A DNA stretch of 36,187 bases from an uncultured Lachnospiraceae bacterium (GCA_900539175.1 UQAW01000035.1:1-36187), one strand, 5' to 3'; shown: positions 1 through 7,722, counted from the first letter of the stretch. The notes: generated by a model not told the origin, from the sequence alone. Program-made: numbers and translations.

Positions 1-2
1 GC

Positions 3-656
3 AATATTCTTCTGTTCAATCCCGGAGACAATCATGCTTGCGTACAGAGTGACGATGGCACATTGGATTACCGGGGATTTAACATTACCAAAGAAGTCAT
101 GCTGGACCTGGCAGAAGAAGTGACCGGGAAAAGGGAACTCCCCGGCTTTTCCAAAACCGTGATCTTCGATGAAGAAGTGACCTGCTATCTGCATCCGCTC
201 CACGAACTGGTCATGATAGGCTCCTGTGAATTCGGTAAGGAAGAAAATCTGCTGCTCCTCATATCTCTGTTGATTCAACGGTACGGGCAGCCCTTTGAAA
301 GCTGTATCCCGGAATGCAGGGAAGAAATTGAAAAAGCCTGCGATTTTATGGAGCAGCACTTCGCAGACCGGATTTATTTAGATCAGATCTGCCGTTATGC
401 TGGTCTTAGCAAATCCACGCTGCTCCGGGCCTTTACCAAGTCCAAAGGCGTCACACCATACAGCTACTTAGAGAACATACGCATTGGCAAAGCAAAGAAA
501 CTTCTGGAACAGGGTGTGCCTCCGATAGAGGCAGCCTTGCAGACAGGCTTTTCTGACCAGAGTCATTTCACGAACTATTTCAACCGATTTATCAGATTGG
601 CTCCGGGCCTTTACCGTGACATATTTTTAGAGAAGGAGGAAACGCCGGATGAGTAA
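3..656 (+). CDS. AraC family transcriptional regulator, 5' end outside window
   Basis: A DNA-binding regulator whose start lies before base 1. The frame is open from base 3 and reads NILLFNPGDNHAC, typical of the sugar/effector-binding cupin half of AraC proteins, so the TTG at 63 is internal and not the start. The last ~100 residues carry the paired AraC helix-turn-helix, with DQICRYAGLSKSTLLRAF as the first helix pair and AALQTGFSDQSHFTNYF as the conserved second motif. The stop overlaps the start of the exporter gene by 8 bp, so it probably regulates, and is co-transcribed with, that exporter and the DUF2000 gene. The AraC assignment is sure; the effector is unknown. Confidence 0.93.
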   Translation, partial: NILLFNPGDNHACVQSDDGTLDYRGFNITKEVMLDLAEEVTGKRELPGFSKTVIFDEEVTCYLHPLHELVMIGSCEFGKEENLLLLISLLIQRYGQPFESCIPECREEIEKACDFMEQHFADRIYLDQICRYAGLSKSTLLRAFTKSKGVTPYSYLENIRIGKAKKLLEQGVPPIEAALQTGFSDQSHFTNYFNRFIRLAPGLYRDIFLEKEETPDE

Positions 657-1545
657 AAAAGCAACCGGGCATCTGGCAGTGCTGGTAACGATCCTGATAT
701 GGGGAACCACCTTCATCTCCACCAAAGTGCTGTTAGTGGATTTTGAGCCGATAGAAATCCTGTTCTTCCGGTTTATCCTGGGATTTCTGGCATTGCTGAT
801 CGTCTATCCCCACCGGATGAAAGGCACTACCAAACGGCAGGAAGCTGTCTTTGCAGCGGCGGGACTGTGCGGCGTGTGCCTGTATTATCTGCTGGAGAAC
901 ATTGCCCTGACTTATACAATGGCTTCCAACGTAGGTGTGATTATCTCTATAGCACCCTTTTTCACAGCAATGCTCACCCACCTGTTCACAAAGGAAGAAA
1001 AGCTACGTGCAAATTTCTTCATCGGATTTGTAGTTGCGATAGTCGGCATCTGCTTGATCAGCTTTAACGGTGTGAAGATGCAGTTAAATCCCATCGGTGA
1101 CTTATTGGCCGCAGCTGCAGCAGTCGTGTGGGCCTGCTACTCTGTACTCACCCGAAAAATCAGCGGTTTTGGATATCACACCATCCAGACCACAAGACGA
1201 GTATTTGCTTATGGAATCGTATTTATGATACCTGCACTATTCCTGTTTGATTGCCGCATTGGAGCAGAACGGTTCACAAATCCAGTCTGCCTGGGAAATT
1301 TGACCTTCTTAGGTCTGGGCGCATCCGCACTGTGTTTCGTTACTTGGAACATGGCTGTGAAGGTTCTGGGCGCTGTCAAAACAAGCATTTACATTTACTT
1401 AATTCCGGTTATCACAGTTATCACATCGGCCCTTATCCTAAAAGAAAAAGTAACCGTGATGTCCGGCATTGGTACGGTCCTGGCACTGATCGGACTGTTC
1501 CTTTCTGAATACAGAGGAAAAACACAAAAACAGGAGGCAATCTGA
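649..1545 (+). CDS. EamA/DMT family drug/metabolite exporter
   Basis: A 298-residue polytopic inner-membrane protein with about ten hydrophobic segments arranged as two EamA repeats. The first repeat starts with HLAVLVTILIWGTTFISTKVLL and the second begins around residue 145 (GDLLAAAAAVVWACYSVL). Length and repeat layout match the RhaT/YdcZ-like drug/metabolite transporter superfamily, which usually exports small metabolites or amino acids by antiport. The substrate cannot be read from sequence. A ribosome site AAGGAGG lies 8 bp before the ATG, inside the end of the AraC gene. Translational coupling with the regulator is likely. Confidence 0.9.
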   Translation: MSKKATGHLAVLVTILIWGTTFISTKVLLVDFEPIEILFFRFILGFLALLIVYPHRMKGTTKRQEAVFAAAGLCGVCLYYLLENIALTYTMASNVGVIISIAPFFTAMLTHLFTKEEKLRANFFIGFVVAIVGICLISFNGVKMQLNPIGDLLAAAAAVVWACYSVLTRKISGFGYHTIQTTRRVFAYGIVFMIPALFLFDCRIGAERFTNPVCLGNLTFLGLGASALCFVTWNMAVKVLGAVKTSIYIYLIPVITVITSALILKEKVTVMSGIGTVLALIGLFLSEYRGKTQKQEAI

Positions 1546-1546
1546 A

Positions 1547-1969
1547 ATGGATTTACAGAATGAAAAATGCGTCATGGTCATTGACGCAAATCTCCCGCTT
1601 GGCATTATTGCAAATACGGCGGCTATCATGGGAATCACCCTGGGAAAAGAGATGCCGGAGGTGGTCGGTGCGAATGTTACAGACCAGAGTGGAAACGAAC
1701 ATCTCGGCATCATTGAATTTCCCGTACCAATTTTGAAAGGCTCACCGGAAATCATCAAAGCAATCCGTGAGAAGCTCTATCAACCCGACTTTCAGGATTT
1801 GGCCGTAGTTGACTTTACCGATCTGGCACAGGGCTGTAAAACCTATGATGAATTTATTTCTAAAATGGGTAATGTGTCAGAAAGCACTCTACAATACTTC
1901 GGTCTTGCCATCTGCGGTCCTAAGAAAAAAGTCAATAAGCTCACAGGCAGTATGCCACTGCTGCGATAG
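1547..1969 (+). CDS. DUF2000 family protein
   Basis: A 140-residue soluble protein resembling the DUF2000 family, a small alpha/beta fold related to peptidyl-tRNA hydrolase 2. Features seen are the N-terminal VMVIDANLPLGIIANTAAIMGITLG block and the GPKKKVNKLTG segment near the C-terminus. It starts 1 bp after the exporter stop with AGGAGG 9 bp upstream, so it is the third gene of the AraC-exporter operon. DUF2000 genes often sit beside AraC regulators and EamA exporters, but no activity is established that I can name. The operon appears to end here: the next 100 bp lack a gene and hold the next promoter. Confidence 0.82.
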   Translation: MDLQNEKCVMVIDANLPLGIIANTAAIMGITLGKEMPEVVGANVTDQSGNEHLGIIEFPVPILKGSPEIIKAIREKLYQPDFQDLAVVDFTDLAQGCKTYDEFISKMGNVSESTLQYFGLAICGPKKKVNKLTGSMPLLR

Positions 1970-2069
1970 TAATAACCCCTTGAAAAGAATCCGCCATGGA
2001 AGTATCTTTTTCCTATATCCACTCCATCTTCTGATACTTCCGAAATACTTCCGAAATCCCCTTCTTCTA

Positions 2070-2098
2070 TTGCCTTACAGCATTTTAAGAGGTATGAT
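2070..2098 (+). promoter_or_regulatory. Sigma-A-type promoter for the FMN riboswitch transcript
   Basis: TTGCCT (2070-2075) and TATGAT (2093-2098) are separated by exactly 17 bp, and the predicted start of transcription is about 15 bp before the riboswitch. The position directly upstream of the aptamer supports it. Just before lies a short tandem repeat (ATACTTCCGAA twice, about 2034-2056) with no evident role. Confidence 0.65.
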
Positions 2099-2120
2099 TG
2101 ATTCCGACAGCTGAATAAGA

Positions 2121-2264
2121 AGTCTTCAGGGCAGGGTGACTCTTATTGGATAAAAGATATCCAATGGGCAAGAATTCCCGATTGGCGGTACAGTCCGCAA
2201 GCACATATGTGCATGATTTGGTGCAATTCCAAAACCAACAGTACAGTCTGGATAGAAGAAGATC
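2121..2264 (+). promoter_or_regulatory. FMN riboswitch (RFN element)
   Basis: The conserved RFN blocks occur in order: TCTTCAGGGCAGGGTG (2123-2138), ATTCCCG followed by GGCGGT (2173-2189), AGTCCGC, TGATTTGGTG with ATTCC, CCAACAGT, and AGTCTGGAT with AGAAGA closing helix P1. The P2 loop is longer than usual. Between GGGTG and ATTCCCG sits an extra perfect hairpin, TTGGATA (2145-2151) pairing with TATCCAA (2157-2163). Known RFN elements bind FMN and shut off riboflavin genes when FMN is plentiful. Here a terminator follows before the ribU-like gene, so control is probably by premature termination. Confidence 0.93.
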
Positions 2265-2310
2265 GTGCATATCACAGAATATATGTTTCTTGATATTCTG
2301 TAAATATTCC

Positions 2311-2349
2311 TTAACACCTGAAAGACATTCTTTAAGGTGTTAATTTTTT
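2311..2349 (+). terminator. Riboswitch-linked intrinsic terminator
   Basis: TTAACACCT (2311-2319) pairs with AGGTGTTAA (2335-2343), extended inward by AAAG/CTTT around one mismatch, with a run of T at 2344-2349. It lies 46 bp after the FMN aptamer and just before the ribosome site AAGGAG of the next gene, as expected for the expression platform. Confidence 0.85.
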
Positions 2350-2365
2350 CAAGGAGAAAATCTGA

Positions 2366-3010
2366 ATGAATACAAGAACAAAAATGCTTACCTTAACTGC
2401 CATGCTGTGCGCCATCGCCTATATAGCCGTTGCTGCCTGCCGGATACCCGTCGTGCTTTTTCTGAAGTACGATCCCAAAGATGTCATCATCACATTAGGA
2501 GGTCTGATCTGGGGACCGATGACCTCTTGCTTTGTGTCCGTCATTGTATCTCTGATTGAAATGGTAACCATAAGTGAAACCGGCATATTAGGGTGCTTAA
2601 TGAATATCTTATCCACCTGCTCCTTTGCCTGCACCACCTCTTTGATTTATAAAAAGAAGCATACGTTAGCAGGCGCTGTTACCGGATTGTGCGTTGGCAG
2701 CCTTACAATGGTTGTTGTCATGCTGCTGTGGAATTACCTCATCACTCCGTTTTATATGGGATACCCCAGAGAAGCCGTTGCCAGACTGCTGCTCCCGGCA
2801 TTTCTTCCATATAATCTCTTAAAGGCAGGACTGAATTCTGGATTCACGTTTCTGCTATATAAACCAGTGATAACAGCGCTGAGAAAAGCAGGATACCTTG
2901 CCACCCCCGTCAATGCCTCTGGCAAGAGACATCTTGGATTATTCCTTTTTTCAATGCTCGTTATTGTCACCTGTACATTATTCATTCTGTCCATGAATGA
3001 AATCATATGA
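2366..3010 (+). CDS. ribU: ECF transporter S component, RibU-like riboflavin uptake
   Basis: A 214-residue membrane protein with about six hydrophobic segments, the size of ECF substrate-binding (S) components. The N-terminal half contains VVLFLKYDPKDVIITLGG and then GLIWGP, close to the RibU riboflavin-binding signature. S components bring vitamins into the cell with a shared ATPase/EcfT module, which is not encoded in this window. Control by an FMN riboswitch and a riboflavin kinase domain directly downstream make riboflavin the likely substrate. The ribosome site AAGGAG is 9 bp before the ATG. The stop overlaps the possible upstream ATG of the next ORF by 4 bp (ATGA). Assignment of the substrate is inference from motif and context. 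Confidence 0.85.
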   Translation: MNTRTKMLTLTAMLCAIAYIAVAACRIPVVLFLKYDPKDVIITLGGLIWGPMTSCFVSVIVSLIEMVTISETGILGCLMNILSTCSFACTTSLIYKKKHTLAGAVTGLCVGSLTMVVVMLLWNYLITPFYMGYPREAVARLLLPAFLPYNLLKAGLNSGFTFLLYKPVITALRKAGYLATPVNASGKRHLGLFLFSMLVIVTCTLFILSMNEII

Positions 3011-3021
3011 GGTCAAAGTCT

Positions 3022-3726
3022 ATGGAAAAAACAAACAGCCCTGTCCCCGTTTTTGTAACAGCAGGAACCATCATACACGGACGTGGAATTGGAAAACTAA
3101 TTGGAATGCCGACTGCAAATCTAAAAATCGCAGACAAAAAAGCCCTTCCTCCCGAAGGCGTTTATATTGCCACAGCCACTTTGGAAAATAAAACCTACTA
3201 CGGCATTACGCACATTGGTCCCCAGCCTACCATCAGCAATGATAAAAAAATATCTGTGGAAACCCATCTCCTGAATTTCAATAAGGATATCTATGGATTG
3301 GAGATGGAGATTCAACTTATGAAAAGGCTGCGCACTCCGCAGAAATTTGACAATCTTACCCTGCTACTGGAACAAATCCGTCTGGACTGTATTGCTGTGC
3401 AAGAGTTTTATGGCATCCGGCGGATCAGCTCACGGCTTTATATGAACGCTCAAAAACATGAGGTGAAAATTGACAACCACGCTTTATACTTATCTCCAAA
3501 AGAATTTGATGTTTTATATCTGCTCTATTCCAGCCCTGACATTATCTTCACAAAGGAACAGATTTATGAATCGGTCTGGCACGAAGCAGCAAACGACCAC
3601 TTCCATGCTGTGGAAAACACAGTTTTTCAAGTGAGGAAGAAAACTGCAGCATACGAAGATGGGTTGAATTTCATTAAAACTGTAGTTGGATATGGATACA
3701 AATTCGACCCCGCCAACAAAGAATAA
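3022..3726 (+). CDS. Riboflavin kinase fused to OmpR/PhoB-type winged-helix DNA-binding domain
   Basis: A 234-residue fusion. Residues ~10-127 form a bacterial riboflavin kinase: GTIIHGRGIGK loop, the nucleotide/Mg site GMPTANL (PTAN at 30-33), EGVYIATA, GPQPT, and VETHLLNF with the presumed catalytic Glu at 80, so the kinase looks intact. The FAD synthetase half of normal RibF is absent. Residues ~145-230 match the OmpR/PhoB winged helix: LYLSPKEFDVLYLLYSSP, FTKEQIYESVW, ENTVFQVRKK, and the C-terminal hairpin IKTVVGYGYKF. There is no receiver domain. I chose the ATG at 3022 because GAGGT lies 8 bp before it; an ATG at 3007 would add five residues. It follows ribU under the FMN riboswitch. 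It may make FMN and also control genes in response to flavin, as archaeal RbkR does with unrelated domains; that is inference. Confidence 0.9.
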   Translation: MEKTNSPVPVFVTAGTIIHGRGIGKLIGMPTANLKIADKKALPPEGVYIATATLENKTYYGITHIGPQPTISNDKKISVETHLLNFNKDIYGLEMEIQLMKRLRTPQKFDNLTLLLEQIRLDCIAVQEFYGIRRISSRLYMNAQKHEVKIDNHALYLSPKEFDVLYLLYSSPDIIFTKEQIYESVWHEAANDHFHAVENTVFQVRKKTAAYEDGLNFIKTVVGYGYKFDPANKE

Positions 3727-3809
3727 CAGCTATCCCCGTCATTTTGCAAAACGCTCTTTAAGCAGACTGCTGATACATGAAGCTTTCCCATGTGCCAGCA
3801 GCCTTTATT

Positions 3810-4229
3810 TTAATACACCTCATCAAAATACCCAATGAACACCGACATCCTTAGCATCCCATCTTTCGTCGAAAATGTCACATTCTCCGCCCGCTCTGCG
3901 ATCTCCTTTAGCAGTGTTAATGCCTCCCGATCACAGAACTCAAAATGCTTCAAGTATAAATCAATGGTTGCCTGCCATTTCTGGTAATCCACCTCGCCCC
4001 GGATTCTTCCTCCGAACTGCCGGACGTAAGCATCACACTCCCCAAGCAGGTATTCATAATCCGCTTTTTCTTTAGGAACCACACGCTTTGGGATTTTATC
4101 CATTTCTTCCTGGTACTTCTGAAAGAACCCAACCTCCATTAATGTGTCCAGAAAATCCTTTCTCTCTGACTTATCACTTCGTTCCCGGAATTCCTCTCCG
4201 TAGTCTTTTTCATATACTTCATTTTCCAT
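3810..4229 (-). CDS. Hypothetical protein, 139 residues
   Basis: Not recognised. It is a highly charged, probably all-helical soluble protein with no signal peptide or membrane segment. It has an acidic/basic N-terminus (VYEKDYGEEFRERSDKSERK) and a C-terminal half rich in Leu and Glu (LTLLKEIAERAE) ending FIGYFDEVY. The start at ATG 4229 is preferred over GTG 4238 because AGGAAAGG is 9 bp before the ATG. It lies downstream of the flavodoxin gene on the same strand, with 126 bp between. That gap carries TTACCA repeats (about 4257-4283) also found before the flavodoxin gene (4881-4898), perhaps a shared regulator site. Confidence 0.7.
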   Translation of the reverse strand: MENEVYEKDYGEEFRERSDKSERKDFLDTLMEVGFFQKYQEEMDKIPKRVVPKEKADYEYLLGECDAYVRQFGGRIRGEVDYQKWQATIDLYLKHFEFCDREALTLLKEIAERAENVTFSTKDGMLRMSVFIGYFDEVY

Positions 4230-4355
4230 GCTTCGCACCCTTTCCTGTAGAATAATTTACCACTACGGGTAGGATGTTACCATAGATTTCTTATTATTCG
4301 TTGTCATGAAAGATAACTTTATGGGTCTATATTGATAAGTTTATCAGTCTTTTCT

Positions 4356-4835
4356 TTAAATCCCGAATCCTTCTGCCCATGCTTTCAGTTCTTCCGCACT
4401 TGCATCCGCAGGGAATCTCTTTCCTTCCTTTAATTCTGCTCCTGGGCAGGAAACCGCCAGTTCCTTGTTTGTGTTCCCCATACCGCTGCTGCCAGAAGTT
4501 GCCAATGGAATAATCGTCTTTCCGGACAAATCATACTGCTCCAAAAACGTGTTCACAATAGTCGGGGCGACGTACCACCAGATAGGGAAGGCTGTGAAAA
4601 TCACAGAATACTGCTCCATGTTCTCTACTTTATTTGCAACAGCAGGCCGGAATGACTTATCATTCATTTCCACACTGCTGCGGCTCTTTTTATTCATCCA
4701 GTCCAGATCAGCATCCGTATATGGAACCTCCGGCTGAATCTCATGTAAATCTGCTCCGATAGCCTCTGCAAGCCGTTCTGCCAGTTTCGCTGTTACGCCG
4801 CTGGCACTGAAATACGCTACTAATACCTTGCTCAT
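4356..4835 (-). CDS. Flavodoxin family protein
   Basis: A cytoplasmic FMN-binding electron carrier of 159 residues. The N-terminus VLVAYFSASGVTAKLAERL is the phosphate-binding loop of the short flavodoxin_4-type family. FTAFPIWWYVAP and IIPLATSGSSGMGNT are the two flavin-contacting loops. The internal start ATG at 4835 is chosen because AAAGGTGAGGT lies just upstream and because the extra ten residues of the longer frame are not conserved-looking. Such flavodoxins commonly accompany AKRs in Firmicutes; the redox partner is unknown. Confidence 0.92.
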   Translation of the reverse strand: MSKVLVAYFSASGVTAKLAERLAEAIGADLHEIQPEVPYTDADLDWMNKKSRSSVEMNDKSFRPAVANKVENMEQYSVIFTAFPIWWYVAPTIVNTFLEQYDLSGKTIIPLATSGSSGMGNTNKELAVSCPGAELKEGKRFPADASAEELKAWAEGFGI

Positions 4836-4910
4836 ATTCAATACCTCACCTTTCAAAAAGATCATATTTTATCGCTGTGCTTTACCATAGAATACCATAA
4901 ATCCAAAGCA

Positions 4911-4952
4911 AATGCACCCTATCGTTTTTTGAGTAGGGGTAATCGTTAAAAA
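4911..4952. repeat. Paired TATCGTT/TGCACCC repeat motifs
   Basis: TGCACCC is followed by TATCGTTTTTT (4912-4930); after 11 bp comes AATCGTTAAAAA joined to TGCACCC (4941-4959). The same two words recur in the intergenic gaps near 11942-12045, 20251-20271 and 31230-31264. They border truncated genes. Function unknown. Confidence 0.5.
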
Positions 4953-4979
4953 TGCACCCTCTGACAGCCAAGGGTGCAT
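4946..4979 (-). terminator. Intrinsic terminator, minus strand
   Basis: On the minus strand ATGCACCCT (complement of 4971-4979) pairs with AGGGTGCAT (complement of 4952-4960) across a 10-nt loop, followed by TTTT. It sits inside the last codons of the truncated flavodoxin lipoprotein ORF, so that ORF's tail is probably not natural coding sequence. Confidence 0.7.
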
Positions 4980-5536
4980 TGTATCAATTTATGGTACGCA
5001 AGCCAAGTAGGGAAGCCGACAAAGATCGTATCATACTGATCCAAGTCCTCAATATGGCTGGTCAATTCCGGACGCGCATTTTCATCCTGTTCCTCTGCGG
5101 CATAGTCAATCAGCTCACCCCCGTCTGCCGGGTAAACCACAGAGGTCTGAATGGAAAACAAATCCCCATCCGTATTTTTCTGAATCATATCTGCCACTGC
5201 ACGAAGCCGTCCAACCGCTGTTCCATTGATTGTGGTATAGCTTGCCGAAGCAACCGCATCCACACCGCTGTTCTCCGCGGCAGTAAAATAAGCAATCAGA
5301 ACCTTACTGCCGCTCTGCGCTGTATCGCCGCCCTCAGATGCCGTATCTGTGGTTTCAGCAGGTTCATCATTGGTACTGCTTTCAGCAGGCTCTGCGGCGA
5401 TCTGACTGTTCTCCTGCTTTTCTTCCGTTTGTGTGTTCTTTGTATCATCCGACCGGCCACATGCAGCAAGCGTTACGATCATAGCAACTGCCAGAAGGCA
5501 GGACAAGATACGAGTTACAAGTTCACGTTTCATCAT
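4946..5536 (-). pseudogene. Flavodoxin-domain lipoprotein, C-terminally truncated
   Basis: The protein has a signal peptide with lipobox LAAC (Cys ~26), then a Ser/Thr/Glu-rich linker to ~75, then a flavodoxin domain starting KVLIAYFTAAENSG. The family is an extracytoplasmic membrane-anchored flavodoxin. The fold breaks just after IFVGFPTW: the expected WW..P helix and final strand are replaced by LAYHKLIQ, and the frame then reads through a terminator hairpin to stop. About 60-70 residues are missing, so flavin binding is doubtful. The breakpoint carries the 14-mer CATTGTATCAATTT, also found at the break of a second such gene at 31374-31387. The start is supported by GGAGG 9 bp upstream and a strong promoter element (5578-5649). 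Confidence 0.8.
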
Positions 5537-5577
5537 GAGTGTTTACCTCCAGAATATTTTTCAGGTTTTTCCTGTAC

Positions 5578-5649
5578 CCTTATTATAAAAAAATCGAGAC
5601 CCCATCAGAAGTCTCGATTTGTTGTTCAGTTGATACCTAAAGGTTATAT
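5578..5649 (-). promoter_or_regulatory. Shared redox-regulon promoter/operator, copy 1
   Basis: Read on the minus strand, this 72-bp block aligns without gaps to three others in the window. Aligned positions: ACCTTT 6-11, ACTG 20-23, AAC 27-29, ACTTCTG 38-44 and TATAAT 63-68 (5587-5582). A dyad CGAGAC/GTCTCG surrounds ACTTCTG. There is no good -35, so the promoter probably needs an activator. It drives the truncated flavodoxin lipoprotein. Confidence 0.75.
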
Positions 5650-5667
5650 CTGATAGTGGCGCCAGCT

Positions 5668-6555
5668 TTACCAGTTTTTCTTTTCCTTGCTACTGTCATG
5701 CTGTTTCTTCCGCTCCTCTACCATCTTTACAAACCATTCTACCATGTTCGGGTCATAGTGGAAAAAGAAAGCGCTGGTTTTCGTATCCAGCCCAGCGATG
5801 GCGTTCATATCCTCATCGGTCAGCGTGAAGTCAAAGACATCCAGATTCTGAATCATTCTTTCCTTATGCGCTGACTTCGGAAGCACAATAACACCTCTCT
5901 GAATATTCCAGCGGAGCATCACCTGTGCGGTGGTCTTACCATATTTTTTGCCAATCTGCTTTAATACCTCGTTGTCAAAAAGTCCTCCACGGCCCTCTCC
6001 AAAGGGTGCCCATGCTTCGTGAGCAACATGATATTTGCCCATCCACTCGTGATCTTCTGTGCGCTGGTTCAGCACATGAGTCTCAATCTGATTGACCATG
6101 GGCGGGATTCTCGTAAAGGAAGCCAGATCTACCAGCCTGTCCGGATAGAAGTTGGAAACACCGATGGCACGCAGCTTTCCTTCGTCATACAGATCCTCCA
6201 GCGCCCGATATGCGCCGTAGTAATCGTTGAAGGGCTGATGGAGCAGCATCAGATCCAGATAGTCTGTCTGGAGCTTTCGCAGGGATTCTTCCACGGATTT
6301 TTTGGTTTTCTCATATCCGTAATGCTCTACCCACACCTTGGAAGTCAGAAAAATTTCTTCTCTCGGAATACCGCTCTTTTTCATGGCAGAGCCTACTTCT
6401 TCCTCGTTGAAGTAGGACTGTGCAGTATCAATGCTGCGGTATCCTACTTCCAGGGCATCCAGCACACATCGTTCACATTCATCCTTCGTTACCTGATAAA
6501 CGCCATATCCAAGGATCGGCATTTTCACTCCGTTTGATAAGGTTACATATTCCAT
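5668..6555 (-). CDS. Aldo/keto reductase (AKR5-like)
   Basis: A cytoplasmic NAD(P)H-dependent aldehyde/ketone reductase with a (beta/alpha)8 barrel, 295 residues. The catalytic tetrad is visible: Asp43 and Tyr48 in SIDTAQSYFNEE, Lys73 in TSKVW, His106 in LLHQP. Cofactor-binding residues lie in VLPKSAHKERM. The C-terminal half follows the family up to the FFFHYDPNMVEWFVKM tail. The second ATG is used because GGAGG is 7 bp before it. It lies 18 bp after a second AKR gene and is probably co-transcribed from the promoter at 7460-7531. The substrate is unknown. Confidence 0.93.
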   Translation of the reverse strand: MEYVTLSNGVKMPILGYGVYQVTKDECERCVLDALEVGYRSIDTAQSYFNEEEVGSAMKKSGIPREEIFLTSKVWVEHYGYEKTKKSVEESLRKLQTDYLDLMLLHQPFNDYYGAYRALEDLYDEGKLRAIGVSNFYPDRLVDLASFTRIPPMVNQIETHVLNQRTEDHEWMGKYHVAHEAWAPFGEGRGGLFDNEVLKQIGKKYGKTTAQVMLRWNIQRGVIVLPKSAHKERMIQNLDVFDFTLTDEDMNAIAGLDTKTSAFFFHYDPNMVEWFVKMVEERKKQHDSSKEKKNW

Positions 6556-6573
6556 CATGATTCCTCCATTCTT

Positions 6574-7428
6574 TTATTTTTGCTCGTCTACAGGCGGCAC
6601 CATCTCTGCATAGGCTTTCAGCATGTCCGGGGTGCTGGTATAATAGCGTTTGTTTTTGTTCAGCGCCGTAATTTCCGCCATTTCCGTATCATCCAGTTTG
6701 AAATCAAACAGGTCAAAATTGGCGCGGATATGATCCGGATTCTTGGAGCCGGGAATTACCACGTTCCCAGCCTGAATGTGCCAGCGCAGGATGATCTGAG
6801 CATTGCTCTTTCCGTATTTCTCAGCCAGTCTGGAGAATACCGGCTCCTGAATCAGTGCCTTGTCCCCATGTCCCAGGGGATACCATGCCTGAATGACCAT
6901 ATTTTCTTTTGCTAGGAATTCTTTCAGCTCCTGCTCCTGAGAATAAGGATGCACCTCCGTTTGCAAAATAGCAGGCTTTACTTCGCAGATGTCCAGAATC
7001 TCCTGAATCTGAGCGGCTGTGAAGTTGGACAGACCGATGGCCCGGACTTTGCCCTCTTTGTAGGCTTTTTCCATCAGCTTGTACCCAGCCACATAGTTGC
7101 CGGCGGGCTGGTGGATCAACAGCAGATCAATGTAATCGGTATCCAGCCGTTCCAGCGTCTTTTCCACCGCGTCTGCCTGTTCATAGAAGGAGGGCCACAG
7201 CTTGGTTTCCAGGAAAATCTCCTTGCGGTCGATACCGGATTTTTTGATGGCACGGCCCACCGCCTTTTCATTCACATAGGCATTTGCCGTGTCGATCAGA
7301 CGGTAACCTGACTGCAAGGCACTGGTAACAGATGCCTCCACTTCATCCGGGGTCAGCAGGAAGGTTCCGATACCGGCCATTGGCATATCCACACCATTAT
7401 TCAATTTGATATATTTCTGATGATTCAT
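6574..7428 (-). CDS. Aldo/keto reductase (AKR5-like)
   Basis: A second AKR, 284 residues, with the full tetrad: Asp46 and Tyr51 in LIDTANAYVNE, Lys76 in ETKLW, His106 in LIHQP. It ends in the usual NKNKRYYTSTPDML tail region. The start is taken at the second ATG (7428), since AAAGGAG is 9 bp before it and lies on top of the first ATG (7437). It is the first gene after shared promoter copy 2 and precedes the AKR at 5668-6555. The two are clearly diverged paralogues and not a recent duplication. Likely role: reduction of reactive aldehydes or keto compounds. Confidence 0.93.
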   Translation of the reverse strand: MNHQKYIKLNNGVDMPMAGIGTFLLTPDEVEASVTSALQSGYRLIDTANAYVNEKAVGRAIKKSGIDRKEIFLETKLWPSFYEQADAVEKTLERLDTDYIDLLLIHQPAGNYVAGYKLMEKAYKEGKVRAIGLSNFTAAQIQEILDICEVKPAILQTEVHPYSQEQELKEFLAKENMVIQAWYPLGHGDKALIQEPVFSRLAEKYGKSNAQIILRWHIQAGNVVIPGSKNPDHIRANFDLFDFKLDDTEMAEITALNKNKRYYTSTPDMLKAYAEMVPPVDEQK

Positions 7429-7459
7429 GTTCGACATCTCCTTTGCGTTTTGTTTATAG

Positions 7460-7531
7460 CCTAATTATAAATCCAGGTACACACCGGCAGAAGTTCCTCT
7501 TTGTTTTTCAGTGTACACCTTTAAGTTATAA
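7460..7531 (-). promoter_or_regulatory. Shared redox-regulon promoter/operator, copy 2
   Basis: This block aligns without gaps to copy 1 over 72 bp. On the minus strand it has ACTG at 20-23, AAC at 27-29, ACTTCTG at 38-44 and TATAAT at 63-68 (7469-7464). It differs in the outer dyad: AGGTGTACACTG replaces ACCTTT...ACTG and the GTCTC arm is lost. It drives the two AKR genes. Confidence 0.75.
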
Positions 7532-7546
7532 CCGAAAATTGTTTCC

Positions 7547-7714
7547 TCAACCAACTTGTTTCACATTCTTTGCCAGATAGTTCAAATACAGACCGCCGTC
7601 ACCGATTTGTTCCACAGCTTTCAGTGTAAATTCTATAGGACTGCCTTCGCTGACCCCCGGAATCTGGGTAAACACGGCAGCTCCGCCACAGCTTCCATCC
7701 GTTACCGGAGACAT
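7547..7714 (-). CDS. Small protein, 55 residues, unrecognised
   Basis: A short reading frame starting MSPVTDGSCGGAAVF and ending LYLNYLAKNVKQVG, 8 bp after the stop of the FMN reductase gene, with GAGAGG before the ATG. It has amphipathic composition, one Cys-Gly-Gly motif and no signal peptide. It may be the surviving C-terminal part of a larger protein, because the longer frame upstream overlaps the reductase gene out of frame. I do not recognise the family. Its position between an operon and the next promoter suggests it is the last gene of the MATE-esterase operon. Confidence 0.45.
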   Translation of the reverse strand: MSPVTDGSCGGAAVFTQIPGVSEGSPIEFTLKAVEQIGDGGLYLNYLAKNVKQVG

Positions 7715-7722
7715 TTTCCCTC

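Noticed and set aside
2034..2056. Tandem ATACTTCCGAA repeat as a regulatory site
   Set aside because: Only two short copies, not repeated before other operons in the window.
5587..5610. CGAGAC/GTCTCG dyad read as an intrinsic terminator
   Set aside because: The same sequence is conserved at identical spacing from the -10 box in four promoters, so a binding site is more likely; the T-run is absent in the other copies.
4952..5653. Plus-strand ORF of 233 codons opposite the flavodoxin lipoprotein
   Set aside because: It is antisense to a gene with a clear signal peptide, lipobox and flavodoxin loop; it has no start context or motif.
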